Origin: a virus
Direction: 5' to 3' (one strand)
Virus record (IMG/VR): IMGVR_UViG_3300020445_000003
Coordinates: 1-55,050 of that record
Length of the DNA stretch: 55,050 bases
In this document: positions 1 through 8,589 of the stretch, in pieces
Numbering within the stretch: position 1 is the first letter of the stretch
Layout of the letters: the number at the start of each line of letters is the position of its first letter
Position numbers and translations under genes: made by a program
Notes under the pieces: generated by a model
The model's database searches: none
Seen by the model: the letters and a program-made list of their open reading frames with translations, nothing else
What the model was told of the DNA's origin: nothing

Positions 1-2926
1 AACCAGACATATACCTAACAAATGCACCATTCTGTCCCATATACACATTGGAACCCATCATTATATCAGTACCACCAGTATCATCAGTAGTTGATATTGC
101 AGCGTCTGCTAAACCAGTTCCATAAGCAGTCTGGAAACAGATAGGTGGTGTTGTCTGCGTAGCTCTTTTTGCTAAGAAAGCTAATTGAGAAGTAGGAGTA
201 GCAGTGTTTATACCAACAGAACCAAACATTCTAGTAGTACCAACAATTGCTAAACCAGATCCAATTCTATTATTATATGCATAATAAGCAGATCCAGGAT
301 CAGCAGCAACAATTGAACCAACTGATGCATAAGAGGTAGCATCAACTACATTTGTCTTGACAGCACTCCATCTCTTTGATGAAGTTCCACAAGTGTAAGT
401 AGTGTTATCACTAGGTTCAAGATGACCATCTGATGTAATGCGAAGTTTTTCTGATGCAGCTACACTCTGACCTCTTGTAATGAATACTAAATCAGAACCA
501 TAATCACTATCAGTTCCTTGCTTAACTGCTGCAATACCAGTTCCAGCATTCTTATGATAAGCATCTGCTGAAACTTCAAAAGCAATACCTACTGCATTAG
601 TTGCAGCATCTCCAGTTTGTTTTAGAACAACATCGTGCCAAGTATCTCCATCAGCTGCATCAAATGCTGTTGTTCTATTCGCAGGTAATATGGTTAATTT
701 AGAAATACCATGAACAGTTCCATCACCACTTATGGATACATCACCACTTGATGTAATGCGAAGTCTTTCTGTATTTCCACCAGTTGCAAAGTTTATATAA
801 CCTGTGGAACTATCTGCCATTATGGTTATATTAGCAGCATTTCCACCACCACTATTAGCATATAAGGCACCATCACCAGCACCTAATGCACCGTATGCTG
901 CATGGCCTGTTCCATATTTTAAGAGACCAATATAAGTACCAACACTATCTTCTGCTCGTACAAATGTTGATGCATTTGCGGCTGTTGCCTTATTTCTTAT
1001 TATTGATTGAGCTGCACTACCAGCATGATGCTGAACATCAAGTAATACACCAGGAGCATCAGTTCCGATACCTAAATTGCCACTGGTAGTTAATACCATT
1101 AATCGGTTAGGTCCACCTCCACCAGCAGTACCTGACCACCATTCATGCATTCTTGTTTCAGTTCCACCTAAATTTGCAGGACTAGCATTACCAGTATAAA
1201 TTAAAGCACCTGCATTATTTGTTCCAATCGTTCCATATCCATATCCGTGACCTAATAATAATCCATCGTATTGTGATGTAGATTTTACTTGAAGTAATGC
1301 GTTTTGTCCATTAGTGCCAGCAACAGGACTTGCTCCATCTATTTTTACTAATCCAGCTGATGTAATGCGAAGTCTTTCTGATTGACTAGTTGCACCAGCT
1401 GCTGTAGTTGAGAAGATAAGTCTACCTGGAACAGAACTTATACCTACACCTCCATCCATCTCTGCTTCTATTGCTGCTACTCTGTAATACTGACCATCAC
1501 CATTTGCAGCTCTAAAGTGTAGTTCTCCTATTGTATCTCCATCCTGAACAATTGTATTTGTTCCTATAGTTGCATTTCTTGATTTTGTAAAATTAATTCT
1601 TGCACCATTTACATTATTAGAAAATCCAAAAAGTTCAACCGTATTATCGTTTCCTCTTGCTACTTGTAATAGACAACCCTCTGATAAATTAGCAGTGTGA
1701 CCAATTAATGTTCTTCCTGATGAGTCGATGCGAAGTCTTTCTTTTGCTCCAGAGTTATCTTCTGTTCTAAAGACAATATTTCCATGAGAATTAGTATCTC
1801 TCTGTTGGAAATATAATGCTCCACCTGTTGAAAATATTTTTGCATAATCATCTGTTCCAGCAGTATCAGTTAATGTAATTCTTGGTGCTGACCCTGACAT
1901 ATGGAATAAAGATGTTGGATTATTAGTTCCGACACCAACATTACCCCCAGATAATATTGTAAGTCTTTCATCACCAGTAGATACATTTCCATTAGTATAA
2001 AAATTCAGACTATCACCATTATTTTTATAGTAAATACCACCCATAGCAGCACCACCAGTATCACCAAAAATAATTCTAGGATTACCAGTAGTCGTTCCAT
2101 CTCTTAACCATAGAGTAGGTGCTCCACCAGTTTTACCTTGTACAGTTAATTCATATGCATCATTATCAACTCCTGCAGATATCGCACCATTTGAATGAAT
2201 ACGAAGTCTTTCTTTTGCGTGTTCATTTATATTAGCATCTGTTGTCTTAAACAACATATCCATATTATTATTTCCATCTTGCACCACCTCAATAGATGAA
2301 TATCTTGAAGGATAATTCTGTGTAGGTGCAAATGCTAGACTTACCCCATTACCACTCGCATTAGACGCATGATTTAAAAGCATTGTGGTAGTCGAAACAC
2401 CACTAGTATCCTTTCTATTCCAAACTAATCCAGCACTATCAATATAGATTCTTGTGCTACCACCTGTTGCTATTTTAAATAAATTATCTCCAGGAAAACC
2501 CATCCAAGTATCATCATCCCCCAAATGATATATTGATTGTCCAATTCCGACACCACCACCAGATAGGATGCGAAGTCTTTCTGAACCTGCTGTTTCTACT
2601 GTAAATGTATCAACAGAAGGGAATCTTATCTTTGTATTACTATCACCTATATGTCTTATCGTATCAGCAATAGCTAAATCACCAGCAACATCTACTACTG
2701 CACTAAATTCACTATTACCAGTTACATCAATACCACCAGCAAGTACTTTAATACCTGTTCTTGCTGTTACAATACCAACAGAATCTATATTAGTTACATC
2801 GTCATATGTTAATGTCCCACCAATACTCACATTACCTGTAAATGTTGCTGCTACACCAGTTACATTTCTAATTGTATAATCCGAAGTTGGTGATACTACG
2901 CCACCAGTAACCTTAGTAAGTGCCAT
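1..2926 (-). CDS. Tail-fibre-like repeat protein, C-terminus cut by window edge
   Basis: The minus-strand frame is open from ATG at 2926 to the left edge, giving at least 975 residues and no stop. The start MALTKVTGGVVSPTSDYTIR is followed by the phage-fibre pattern YDDVTNIDSVGIVTARTGIK. Many units of about 60-120 residues follow, each ending in an ERLRI.S.G.VGIG-type motif, as in trimeric beta-rich distal fibres of T4-like cyanophages. No enzyme motif was seen in the parts translated. The start lies one base after the stop of the 110-aa gene upstream (TAATATG), so the two are co-transcribed. The ERLRI motifs are nearly identical at DNA level (see repeat entry). Role inferred: host-recognition fibre on the virion surface. 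The family type is fairly sure; the exact position in the particle is not known. Confidence 0.8.
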   Translation of the reverse strand, partial: MALTKVTGGVVSPTSDYTIRNVTGVAATFTGNVSIGGTLTYDDVTNIDSVGIVTARTGIKVLAGGIDVTGNSEFSAVVDVAGDLAIADTIRHIGDSNTKIRFPSVDTFTVETAGSERLRILSGGGVGIGQSIYHLGDDDTWMGFPGDNLFKIATGGSTRIYIDSAGLVWNRKDTSGVSTTTMLLNHASNASGNGVSLAFAPTQNYPSRYSSIEVVQDGNNNMDMLFKTTDANINEHAKERLRIHSNGAISAGVDNDAYELTVQGKTGGAPTLWLRDGTTTGNPRIIFGDTGGAAMGGIYYKNNGDSLNFYTNGNVSTGDERLTILSGGNVGVGTNNPTSLFHMSGSAPRITLTDTAGTDDYAKIFSTGGALYFQQRDTNSHGNIVFRTEDNSGAKERLRIDSSGRTLIGHTANLSEGCLLQVARGNDNTVELFGFSNNVNGARINFTKSRNATIGTNTIVQDGDTIGELHFRAANGDGQYYRVAAIEAEMDGGVGISSVPGRLIFSTTAAGATSQSERLRITSAGLVKIDGASPVAGTNGQNALLQVKSTSQYDGLLLGHGYGYGTIGTNNAGALIYTGNASPANLGGTETRMHEWWSGTAGGGGPNRLMVLTTSGNLGIGTDAPGVLLDVQHHAGSAAQSIIRNKATAANASTFVRAEDSVGTYIGLLKYGTGHAAYGALGAGDGALYANSGGGNAANITIMADSSTGYINFATGGNTERLRITSSGDVSISGDGTVHGISKLTILPANRTTAFDAADGDTWHDVVLKQTGDAATNAVGIAFEVSADAYHKNAGTGIAAVKQGTDSDYGSDLVFITRGQSVAASEKLRITSDGHLEPSDNTTYTCGTSSKRWSAVKTNVVDATSYASVGSIVAADPGSAYYAYNNRIGSGLAIVGTTRMFGSVGINTATPTSQLAFLAKRATQTTPPICFQTAYGTGLADAAISTTDDTGGTDIMMGSNVYMGQNGAFVRYMSG

Positions 2927-3650
2927 ATTAGGTAATTTCCATTATCGTGAGTGCTACATCAAGAGTGCTATTAGTATCACTGACTGCTGTAAGTGTATCT
3001 GTTGATTCTAGTACTATTTTATTTCCTTGCATAAACTCCAAAGATGATCCATACGGTAAAGGAACATTTTTCATCAAACTAATATCATCTGTGGATGCTC
3101 TAGTTATTCCCAATCCAACATTGATTGAACTACCAGAGGTATTTGCAAGAGTTACTCCAATAACAACTGTCGTTGTAGCGGGACTACTAGGTACAACATA
3201 AACATTTGATGTTGCAGTACCTACATTATTTTTCGTTTTTAATTTAAAAGTATTTGCCATGTTTATCCTAGAGCGATTGCCATTGCGACTGCATCATTAA
3301 GTGCTGTTTCTGATACACTAACACCACCCACTTTAACGTCTGTTTCACTATTTATTGCACCAGAAACATCCAACATATAATCAGGTATTTCAGATCCGAT
3401 ACCAACATTACCACCATTAAAATATGATTTTCCATTTCCTCTAAGATGAATCTTAGTTGATCCATTATGTTTAAGATTTAATCTACATTCTTCAGTACTA
3501 CCTTCTTTCCATACTTGAAATAATTCTTGTGCATGAGACCTAAGTTCAAATAGATCATCATCATTAAGTCGAACTGCAACTCTTTCAGAATTAGACATTA
3601 CAGTGGTATTAATACCAACATATCCACTTGAGTCGATGCGAAGTCTTTCT
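756..3650 (-). repeat. Dispersed 15-mer coding ERLRI in fibre genes, left cluster
   Basis: The plus-strand 15-mer atgcgaagtctttct occurs exactly at 756, 1365, 1728, 2568 and 3636. Near copies lie around 435, 1950, 2205 and 3836. Read on the minus strand it encodes the Glu-Arg-Leu-Arg-Ile core of the fibre repeat. Codon choice is conserved as well as the amino acids, and flanking bases often match: 27 bases ending at 3650 equal those ending at 36907. The repeat spans two genes. Confidence 0.85.
2928..3260 (-). CDS. Small beta-rich virion protein (110 aa)
   Basis: A 110-residue protein starting MANTFKLKTKNNVGTATSNV and ending in LDVALTIMEIT. It is Thr/Ser/Val rich, with alternating hydrophobic residues, no Cys and no membrane segment, which suggests an all-beta fold. 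The patterns VYVVPSS.ATTTVVIGVTLAN, LPYGSSLEFMQGNKIVLE and D.L.A.SDT..TLDV.L resemble a small structural family found beside fibre genes in marine phages; this is from memory and not searched. It sits between two fibre genes with only 1-2 bases on each side. It is likely a fibre-associated or decoration protein. The family is moderately sure; the function is inferred from context. Confidence 0.65.
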   Translation of the reverse strand: MANTFKLKTKNNVGTATSNVYVVPSSPATTTVVIGVTLANTSGSSINVGLGITRASTDDISLMKNVPLPYGSSLEFMQGNKIVLESTDTLTAVSDTNSTLDVALTIMEIT

Positions 3651-4339
3651 ACATCACCTGTAGATGCAGCAACATAAGTATTTTGAACTATGAATGCTTC
3701 CTGACCATCAACTGATTGAAGTATAGCACCAGTTGTTCCACCTCTAATATACAAATTATTATTTGTATGATGTGTAAGTCCTGCTGTCTCAAAAGAAGTT
3801 GATTGTCCTGTAAGTTTTAATACACCTGACGATGTGATGCGAAGTGCTTCTGCTAAACTTGCTCCACTGGTTCTAGTGTGGAATGCCATAAAACCATCAT
3901 CATAATTTGTATCATCACTACCAGTTACATATTGAATTCTAGCTACAGAATTTCCATTCCATTTTCCATCTATAATTGCAAACTGAGTATCTTTTTGTCT
4001 TGCAGAATCAAATGTAAAAGAATTAAATGAATTAGCAGTTGTCTTTAATCTTAAATCAGCAGGACCACTTGTATTCCAAACATCTAAAGTTTTTGCTGGT
4101 ATTTCACTTCCGATACCTACCTTCTTATTGCCACTATAATGTATTGATCCTCCACCAAAATTCTCTGTCCAGGGAGTAAGTAATGCTGCAGTATCTGCTA
4201 TTCCTACATTATTTGTATCCCTTTTAGTATATAAACGACCATCATACGTATTAAGAGCTAATTCTCCTAATAATAAATCTGATTCTATTGGCCTTTTATC
4301 TGCTGTGGCAGATCTCCTTAACCTAAACTTCGTAGCCAT
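3263..4339 (-). CDS. Tail fibre protein with phage-fibre N-terminal motif (358 aa)
   Basis: The N-terminus carries FRLRRSATADKRPIESDLLLGELALNTYDG followed by RLYTKRD, split here for length. This LGELALN.YDGRLYTK motif is typical of the N-terminal segment of phage tail fibres. The middle has VGIGSE, ALRITSSG, ERLRIDSSGYVGIN and further VGIG turns, a repeat-rich fibre shaft. The C-terminus is short (VGGVSVSETALNDAVAMAIALG region), with no chaperone domain. It is the first gene of a minus-strand run; its ATG at 4339 is about 49 bases below a NATAAATA late box and just past a terminator hairpin. Likely a short side fibre. The class is confident; the receptor is unknown. Confidence 0.8.
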   Translation of the reverse strand: MATKFRLRRSATADKRPIESDLLLGELALNTYDGRLYTKRDTNNVGIADTAALLTPWTENFGGGSIHYSGNKKVGIGSEIPAKTLDVWNTSGPADLRLKTTANSFNSFTFDSARQKDTQFAIIDGKWNGNSVARIQYVTGSDDTNYDDGFMAFHTRTSGASLAEALRITSSGVLKLTGQSTSFETAGLTHHTNNNLYIRGGTTGAILQSVDGQEAFIVQNTYVAASTGDVERLRIDSSGYVGINTTVMSNSERVAVRLNDDDLFELRSHAQELFQVWKEGSTEECRLNLKHNGSTKIHLRGNGKSYFNGGNVGIGSEIPDYMLDVSGAINSETDVKVGGVSVSETALNDAVAMAIALG

Positions 4340-4360
4340 TTATTAAATCGGTATATACCT

Positions 4361-4388
4361 AAAAAGAGACTTATATAAGCCTCTTTTT
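4361..4388. terminator. Bidirectional intrinsic terminator hairpin
   Basis: AAAAAGAG at 4361-4368 pairs with CTCTTTTT at 4381-4388 and encloses an inner CTTATATAAG palindrome after one A/C mismatch. The A run on one side and T run on the other allow termination on either strand. It lies downstream of the 57-aa minus gene and upstream of the fibre operon, so it probably separates an early transcript from the late one. Confidence 0.7.
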
Positions 4389-4395
4389 ATTTATC
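4388..4395 (-). promoter_or_regulatory. T4-type late promoter box GATAAATA
   Basis: On the minus strand the sequence reads GATAAATA, matching the late box NATAAATA known for T4-like cyanophages (T4 itself: TATAAATA). It faces the fibre gene starting at 4339. It overlaps the T run of the terminator by one base, which suits a read-out of the late operon downstream of a stopped early transcript. Confidence 0.6.
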
Positions 4396-4399
4396 GTAG

Positions 4400-4573
4400 T
4401 TAGGATTCCTCTTCTTCTTTATTGCCATCTAAAATAGTTAACGCTTCAATTGCTCCTTGAATACGGATAAACTGCTCTTTCTTTAAATTAAAAGATTTTT
4501 CCATTTCAATCAATTCTTTTTTAAGATCTTCCTGTTGTTTAGTAAGATCACTTAACATTTCATCTTTTTTCAT
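4400..4573 (-). CDS. Small charged coiled-coil protein (57 aa)
   Basis: This minus-strand ORF is ATG at 4573 to TAA at 4400, starting MKKDEMLSDLTKQQEDLKKE, with FNLKKEQFIRIQGAIEAL in the middle and an acidic end NKEEEES. Hydrophobic residues repeat every 3-4 positions over residues 6-48, so it should form an alpha-helical coiled coil. Unlike its neighbours, it has a near-perfect sigma-70 promoter directly upstream (4609-4637) and a terminator directly downstream, so it looks like a single-gene transcript, perhaps early. Similar small proteins with an F..KKE.F.RIQGAIEAL core are familiar from marine T4-like phages. Function unknown. Confidence 0.75.
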   Translation of the reverse strand: MKKDEMLSDLTKQQEDLKKELIEMEKSFNLKKEQFIRIQGAIEALTILDGNKEEEES

Positions 4574-4608
4574 TTTAATTAGTAAAAATTTAAACTAGTT
4601 CTTTATAT

Positions 4609-4637
4609 ATTATAGACTAAATAGTAAAAAAAGTCAA
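4609..4637 (-). promoter_or_regulatory. Sigma-70 type promoter for the 57-aa gene
   Basis: On the minus strand, TTGACT at 4632-4637 is followed by exactly 17 bases and then TATAAT at 4609-4614. The -10 is perfect and the -35 has one mismatch. The expected start of transcription is near 4602, about 29 bases before the ATG at 4573. It is a host RNA polymerase promoter, as expected for early phage genes. Confidence 0.8.
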
Positions 4638-4638
4638 A

Positions 4639-7137
4639 ATGGCTCTAAAGATATACCAAAAATTTGGATTAAGAAGAGATAATGATCTTGGCGATTTAAA
4701 CAATCAAACATTAGCATTAACTAATGTATTAAATGATATACAATCTGGAACAGAATTTAAAGCAGAAGACTTAGGAGTAATAAAGGGCATGTATGCCCAA
4801 GGTCTTGAAAGTAGTACATTTTTGGAAGTAGGTGGAAGTGCAGAAGAAACTACTACTTCAGATGGAGTTACAACACCATTAACACCATATGTTTCATATC
4901 AAAATAGATTAGATTTAAGTGAAACTTATGCAGGAACACCAAGAATATTTGGTGGAGATGGACCTAATGTAAAATATTATGATTTTGATCAAGTAGCAGA
5001 GCCAATCCCAACTGATCCAACTATCAATACAGGTATGTGGATAAGTGGTACTGAACCATTTGCAGAAGATCAATTCTGGGAAAGAGGACAATTTGCATGG
5101 GATAGAAAACTACATGAAAAATCTGCATCTGTAAACGGTGGAATAGAATGGGAAGGTTATTATGTTCCGACTGGAACAGGAAATCATAGTTTTACTGTAG
5201 GTACTACTGGATGTTGGACATTTGATTTCCAAAAAATTGATTATACTAATGCATTTCAACCAAATACTGACTGGGATACGGCACCAGGTGGAGCATATAA
5301 TGCACAAAGGAGTGATACTCATAACACAATATATAAAAATTATGCTTTCATAAGACCAGAAGTAAATATTTCTTGTTATCGTTATGTAGATACTAATAAT
5401 GCTACTGGTACAGTTCTACAAATAGTTAATGCATCAGATTATAATAAAGTTGCTGCTGGAATGACTTGCATAAATGGTAGTTATATTGAAGGTGGTAACG
5501 ATGGTGCTAAAGTATCAGAGTATGATACAGCTAATGGAAGAATAACACTAGATACAACACTAGTTGATGGAAGTACAAACAATAGTCCAGTTAAAAATGC
5601 ATTATCTAATACTTCTTCTGGTGCTCAAGACATTAAATTTGTACAAGAAACCAACCAATCCACATCTGCTACATGGAAAATTGATTATCCTCTAACTGCA
5701 GGAACTCCATATAGAATTAAATTTAGATATTTTACTCCCCAAATTTGGGATTCAAATAAAAGTAATAGATTTATGAATATAGTTGAATCTATACCTAACG
5801 GTGGAGGTCAAAGTGAATTAAATTATAAAAAATTATATAATTTAACTTATGATTTTAGTGAGAAAGAAAAAGGATCCTTTAATAAATTTTTGGATGCTTC
5901 CATTTTATTTGGTGGGGGAACTACTGGAGGAACAACTCACGCAAATTACACTAGCATAAAAACAACTAAAAAAATAGACGGAAGATATGATCCAATAAAC
6001 TTAACATTAACAAATGATTATGATAGTACTACAGTTAATGGAAAAAAATATCCTTACAAAAAAATAGAAGTTTGGACAGATACAAAAGAAGTTGCACAAA
6101 ATTCAAGTTCTATGGCAATAGATAATACTACTGGAATAGAAGTTGGAAACTACATATATGATCATAGTTGGGCAACAAGTGGAGCAACTGGAACCAAATA
6201 TATTGCAGACAAAACAAGAATTGTAGAAGTTATTGCAAATAGTAGTATTATATTATCTTCTCCATTTTTAGCTACTGGTTCAGCAACATTTAAAATTATT
6301 GAGCATCGTGGACATATAAAAAGATTTGTTGCAGATCATAACAACAGTAACACTTTAACATTAAAAGCTAATACTCCAACTGGTAATAATGATCCAAATC
6401 AAGATGATGAATTAAAGAAAAAAATGATAGTTGTAGGTGAACATTTACCGATCAATACTCAAATAGATGTTAGACCAACTACTGCTACTACAGTCGTAGT
6501 AACGGCAAATACTACGGGAGGTAATCTTACCAATAAACCTTATTACGTTTATGATTACCAGGGATTGATTAATGATTCTATGCTTGCATTTTGTGAACCA
6601 AGTACTGATTCAGACCAGAACATTTGCCTAACTGTAGAAGATGACATTCCAGAAGGTAGTACAAGTATTACATTTTCTACAGCTGGAGTATCACAGGCAG
6701 CATGGAATTCAATACCCAATAATAGCAACAGAGTTCTTGGATATTACTTTGCTTCTGGTACTACTGCATCTAAGAGTGGAAGTAGAACTCTAAACTTAAG
6801 TACTGCAACAGCAAAATTAATTAAAGCAGGAAATAACTTTACAGTAACTGCTGATACTGGTACTGAAGACAAATCATTATGTTGTCCACCAAAAGACACT
6901 GCACCACCATTCGCATCAACCGATGATGGAATGGTGACTGTAGAAAATCACGAAACTCTAGATGTTCTTTCTGGTAATGTTATATTTGATAATATAAGAG
7001 CAACTATTCTTCCATCAACTGAAATAGTAGAACCTCCTTCAGTTGATTATGATGATTTGTTAGGTACACTCCTAGATAAAAGAATTAGATTTAAAGCAGG
7101 AGATGGCAATACTTATAGATTGTTTGTAAGTACTTAA
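4639..7137 (+). CDS. Large virion structural protein with PA14-like segment (832 aa)
   Basis: The start MALKIYQKFGLRRDNDLGDLN leads into a Thr/Asn/Ser-rich, mostly beta protein without signal peptide or membrane segment. Residues about 167-200 (GIEWEGYYVP.GTG.HSF, then GCWTFDF) look like a PA14/GLEYA-type sugar-binding beta sandwich; this is a weak reading. The C-terminal part carries short repeats such as NYI.DHSW, IPEGSTSITF and a final segment LDKRIRFKAGDGNTYRLFV. It is the only plus-strand gene in the first 51 kb and converges on the next gene with a 5-base gap and no terminator. A weak late-like box, ACTAAATA, lies at 4616-4623. Likely a baseplate- or fibre-associated virion protein; exact role unknown. 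Confidence 0.75.
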   Translation: MALKIYQKFGLRRDNDLGDLNNQTLALTNVLNDIQSGTEFKAEDLGVIKGMYAQGLESSTFLEVGGSAEETTTSDGVTTPLTPYVSYQNRLDLSETYAGTPRIFGGDGPNVKYYDFDQVAEPIPTDPTINTGMWISGTEPFAEDQFWERGQFAWDRKLHEKSASVNGGIEWEGYYVPTGTGNHSFTVGTTGCWTFDFQKIDYTNAFQPNTDWDTAPGGAYNAQRSDTHNTIYKNYAFIRPEVNISCYRYVDTNNATGTVLQIVNASDYNKVAAGMTCINGSYIEGGNDGAKVSEYDTANGRITLDTTLVDGSTNNSPVKNALSNTSSGAQDIKFVQETNQSTSATWKIDYPLTAGTPYRIKFRYFTPQIWDSNKSNRFMNIVESIPNGGGQSELNYKKLYNLTYDFSEKEKGSFNKFLDASILFGGGTTGGTTHANYTSIKTTKKIDGRYDPINLTLTNDYDSTTVNGKKYPYKKIEVWTDTKEVAQNSSSMAIDNTTGIEVGNYIYDHSWATSGATGTKYIADKTRIVEVIANSSIILSSPFLATGSATFKIIEHRGHIKRFVADHNNSNTLTLKANTPTGNNDPNQDDELKKKMIVVGEHLPINTQIDVRPTTATTVVVTANTTGGNLTNKPYYVYDYQGLINDSMLAFCEPSTDSDQNICLTVEDDIPEGSTSITFSTAGVSQAAWNSIPNNSNRVLGYYFASGTTASKSGSRTLNLSTATAKLIKAGNNFTVTADTGTEDKSLCCPPKDTAPPFASTDDGMVTVENHETLDVLSGNVIFDNIRATILPSTEIVEPPSVDYDDLLGTLLDKRIRFKAGDGNTYRLFVST

Positions 7138-7142
7138 GTTAT

Positions 7143-8588
7143 TCATTCTCTTTCTACAAGAATATAATACGTTTCTCCATTTATTATCATTGGAAATTTA
7201 TAAACATTTGGGTTACTGCCACTAAGTTTATTCACTAATTTGCTATCACTAGCAGTAATATCTACAATCTCAGCACTAAGTCCCTTTATTTTAATTTGTC
7301 CAGCTGTAACTACACCAGAATCATTAGTTACTCCACCAAACTCTAAATCACCGATAGTAAATTCATCGGAATGAGAAAGTGTTGAAAAAAGATTATAATA
7401 CAGGGTGTTAGGCGTGGTACTACTTTTTTGCCAAGGGTTATTATCTGTAGAGAATGCACGAGTATCTCCAATAAAAATACCAGGACTATCTGGAGTTACA
7501 TTGTCATCTTTCGTTGCATTTAAAGCAGTTGCACCATCATTATACCCTTGAGGATCTTTAACTCTTACTGATCCTTCAAATTTAACATCTCTATCACTTA
7601 ATATATCTTTATTAGTTTTATATTTCTTTTCTATTAAAAACTCAGAATATTCATAAGCAGTCACATTATTACTAAAACTACCATTTATTCCAGTATCACC
7701 CAAATAACTAAAATTTTCATCTAATATTTCTGGTTTTATGAATGCAGTAAGATTTGGTGCAGTTACTCCATCTTTACGAATAAACCCAAATGTTGAAGTA
7801 AAAGATCCATTATTTGAATTTACTGAAATTATTGGTATGGTACTAACTCCAACAGCATCACCAGAAGGTGTAGTCGAAATTTTAAAAGCATTTCTTGCAT
7901 TAGAACTACAAACATAATAATCTTTATTGGGAATTAAAGTCTCAGTAGCAAGACTACCTACAGTACCAGAACCATTACCACTTCTATCTCCAATATTAAA
8001 AGTAATTTCTTCATTAACTTGTATAGTATCATCATTCGTAAATGTACTATCAGTTAATTCCCATTCTGAAATATATGTAGTAATAACCTTTGATAATGTA
8101 TTTTCAGAATTATCTGCAATTGTAACAGTAAATGAATCTTCTTTATTAACAATTCCATCTTCATTATTATTTGGTTCATACTCCCAAACTCCTGCTGCAT
8201 TAATAGTTGCTGTTCCTCTAGTTGCTTGAGTTGTTACTGCATAATTAGTACCAATTCCAGTTAATATACTTTTATCATTACTTGTTAAAATAATACTATT
8301 AGTAACTTTTCGACTTTTATTGGATGTAAAAAAATGTGGTGCTTTAGTATTTACATTATTCACTTCATAATTTGCATCATTAGTTTCATTGGTAGTAAGA
8401 GTAATTACTAGTGGAGGTGTATTACCTGGTCCCAATATAGACGTATTCCTTAAGTTATTGACAAGTATTGAAAGATCTTTTGAAATGCCAGGATTATATA
8501 AATTATCCCACGCAGCATCATCATCATTAGATTCTTGTAAATTAAGATCTATTCTAAATCCTTGATTCTGTATCGGTACTTTAGACAT
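7143..8588 (-). CDS. Virion protein with VCBS/cadherin-like domain (481 aa)
   Basis: The N-terminus (MSKVPIQNQGFRIDLNLQES) is followed by a segment naming a structural anchor (GISKDLSILVNNLRNT). Residues about 120-175 read RGTATINAAGVWEYEPN then EDSFTVTIADN, the signature of VCBS/cadherin-like repeats of bacterial adhesins. Another part reads GVSTIPIISVNSNNGSF, and a late segment has GVVTAGQIKIKGLS. The protein is acidic, beta-rich and without Cys pairs. It follows the LRR gene by one base and is surely in the same transcript. It may link or extend the adhesion complex. The VCBS reading is by pattern only, and function is inferred. Confidence 0.7.
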   Translation of the reverse strand: MSKVPIQNQGFRIDLNLQESNDDDAAWDNLYNPGISKDLSILVNNLRNTSILGPGNTPPLVITLTTNETNDANYEVNNVNTKAPHFFTSNKSRKVTNSIILTSNDKSILTGIGTNYAVTTQATRGTATINAAGVWEYEPNNNEDGIVNKEDSFTVTIADNSENTLSKVITTYISEWELTDSTFTNDDTIQVNEEITFNIGDRSGNGSGTVGSLATETLIPNKDYYVCSSNARNAFKISTTPSGDAVGVSTIPIISVNSNNGSFTSTFGFIRKDGVTAPNLTAFIKPEILDENFSYLGDTGINGSFSNNVTAYEYSEFLIEKKYKTNKDILSDRDVKFEGSVRVKDPQGYNDGATALNATKDDNVTPDSPGIFIGDTRAFSTDNNPWQKSSTTPNTLYYNLFSTLSHSDEFTIGDLEFGGVTNDSGVVTAGQIKIKGLSAEIVDITASDSKLVNKLSGSNPNVYKFPMIINGETYYILVERE

Positions 8589-8589
8589 T

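Noticed and set aside
756-3650. Diversity-generating retroelement or CRISPR as explanation of the short repeats
   Set aside because: No reverse transcriptase, no template/variable pair with A changes, and spacing is irregular. The repeats are coding fibre motifs.
4616-4623. ACTAAATA as late promoter of the plus-strand 832-aa gene
   Set aside because: One mismatch to NATAAATA in very AT-rich DNA. It is possible, as is a similar TCTAAATA at 51032, but too weak to call.
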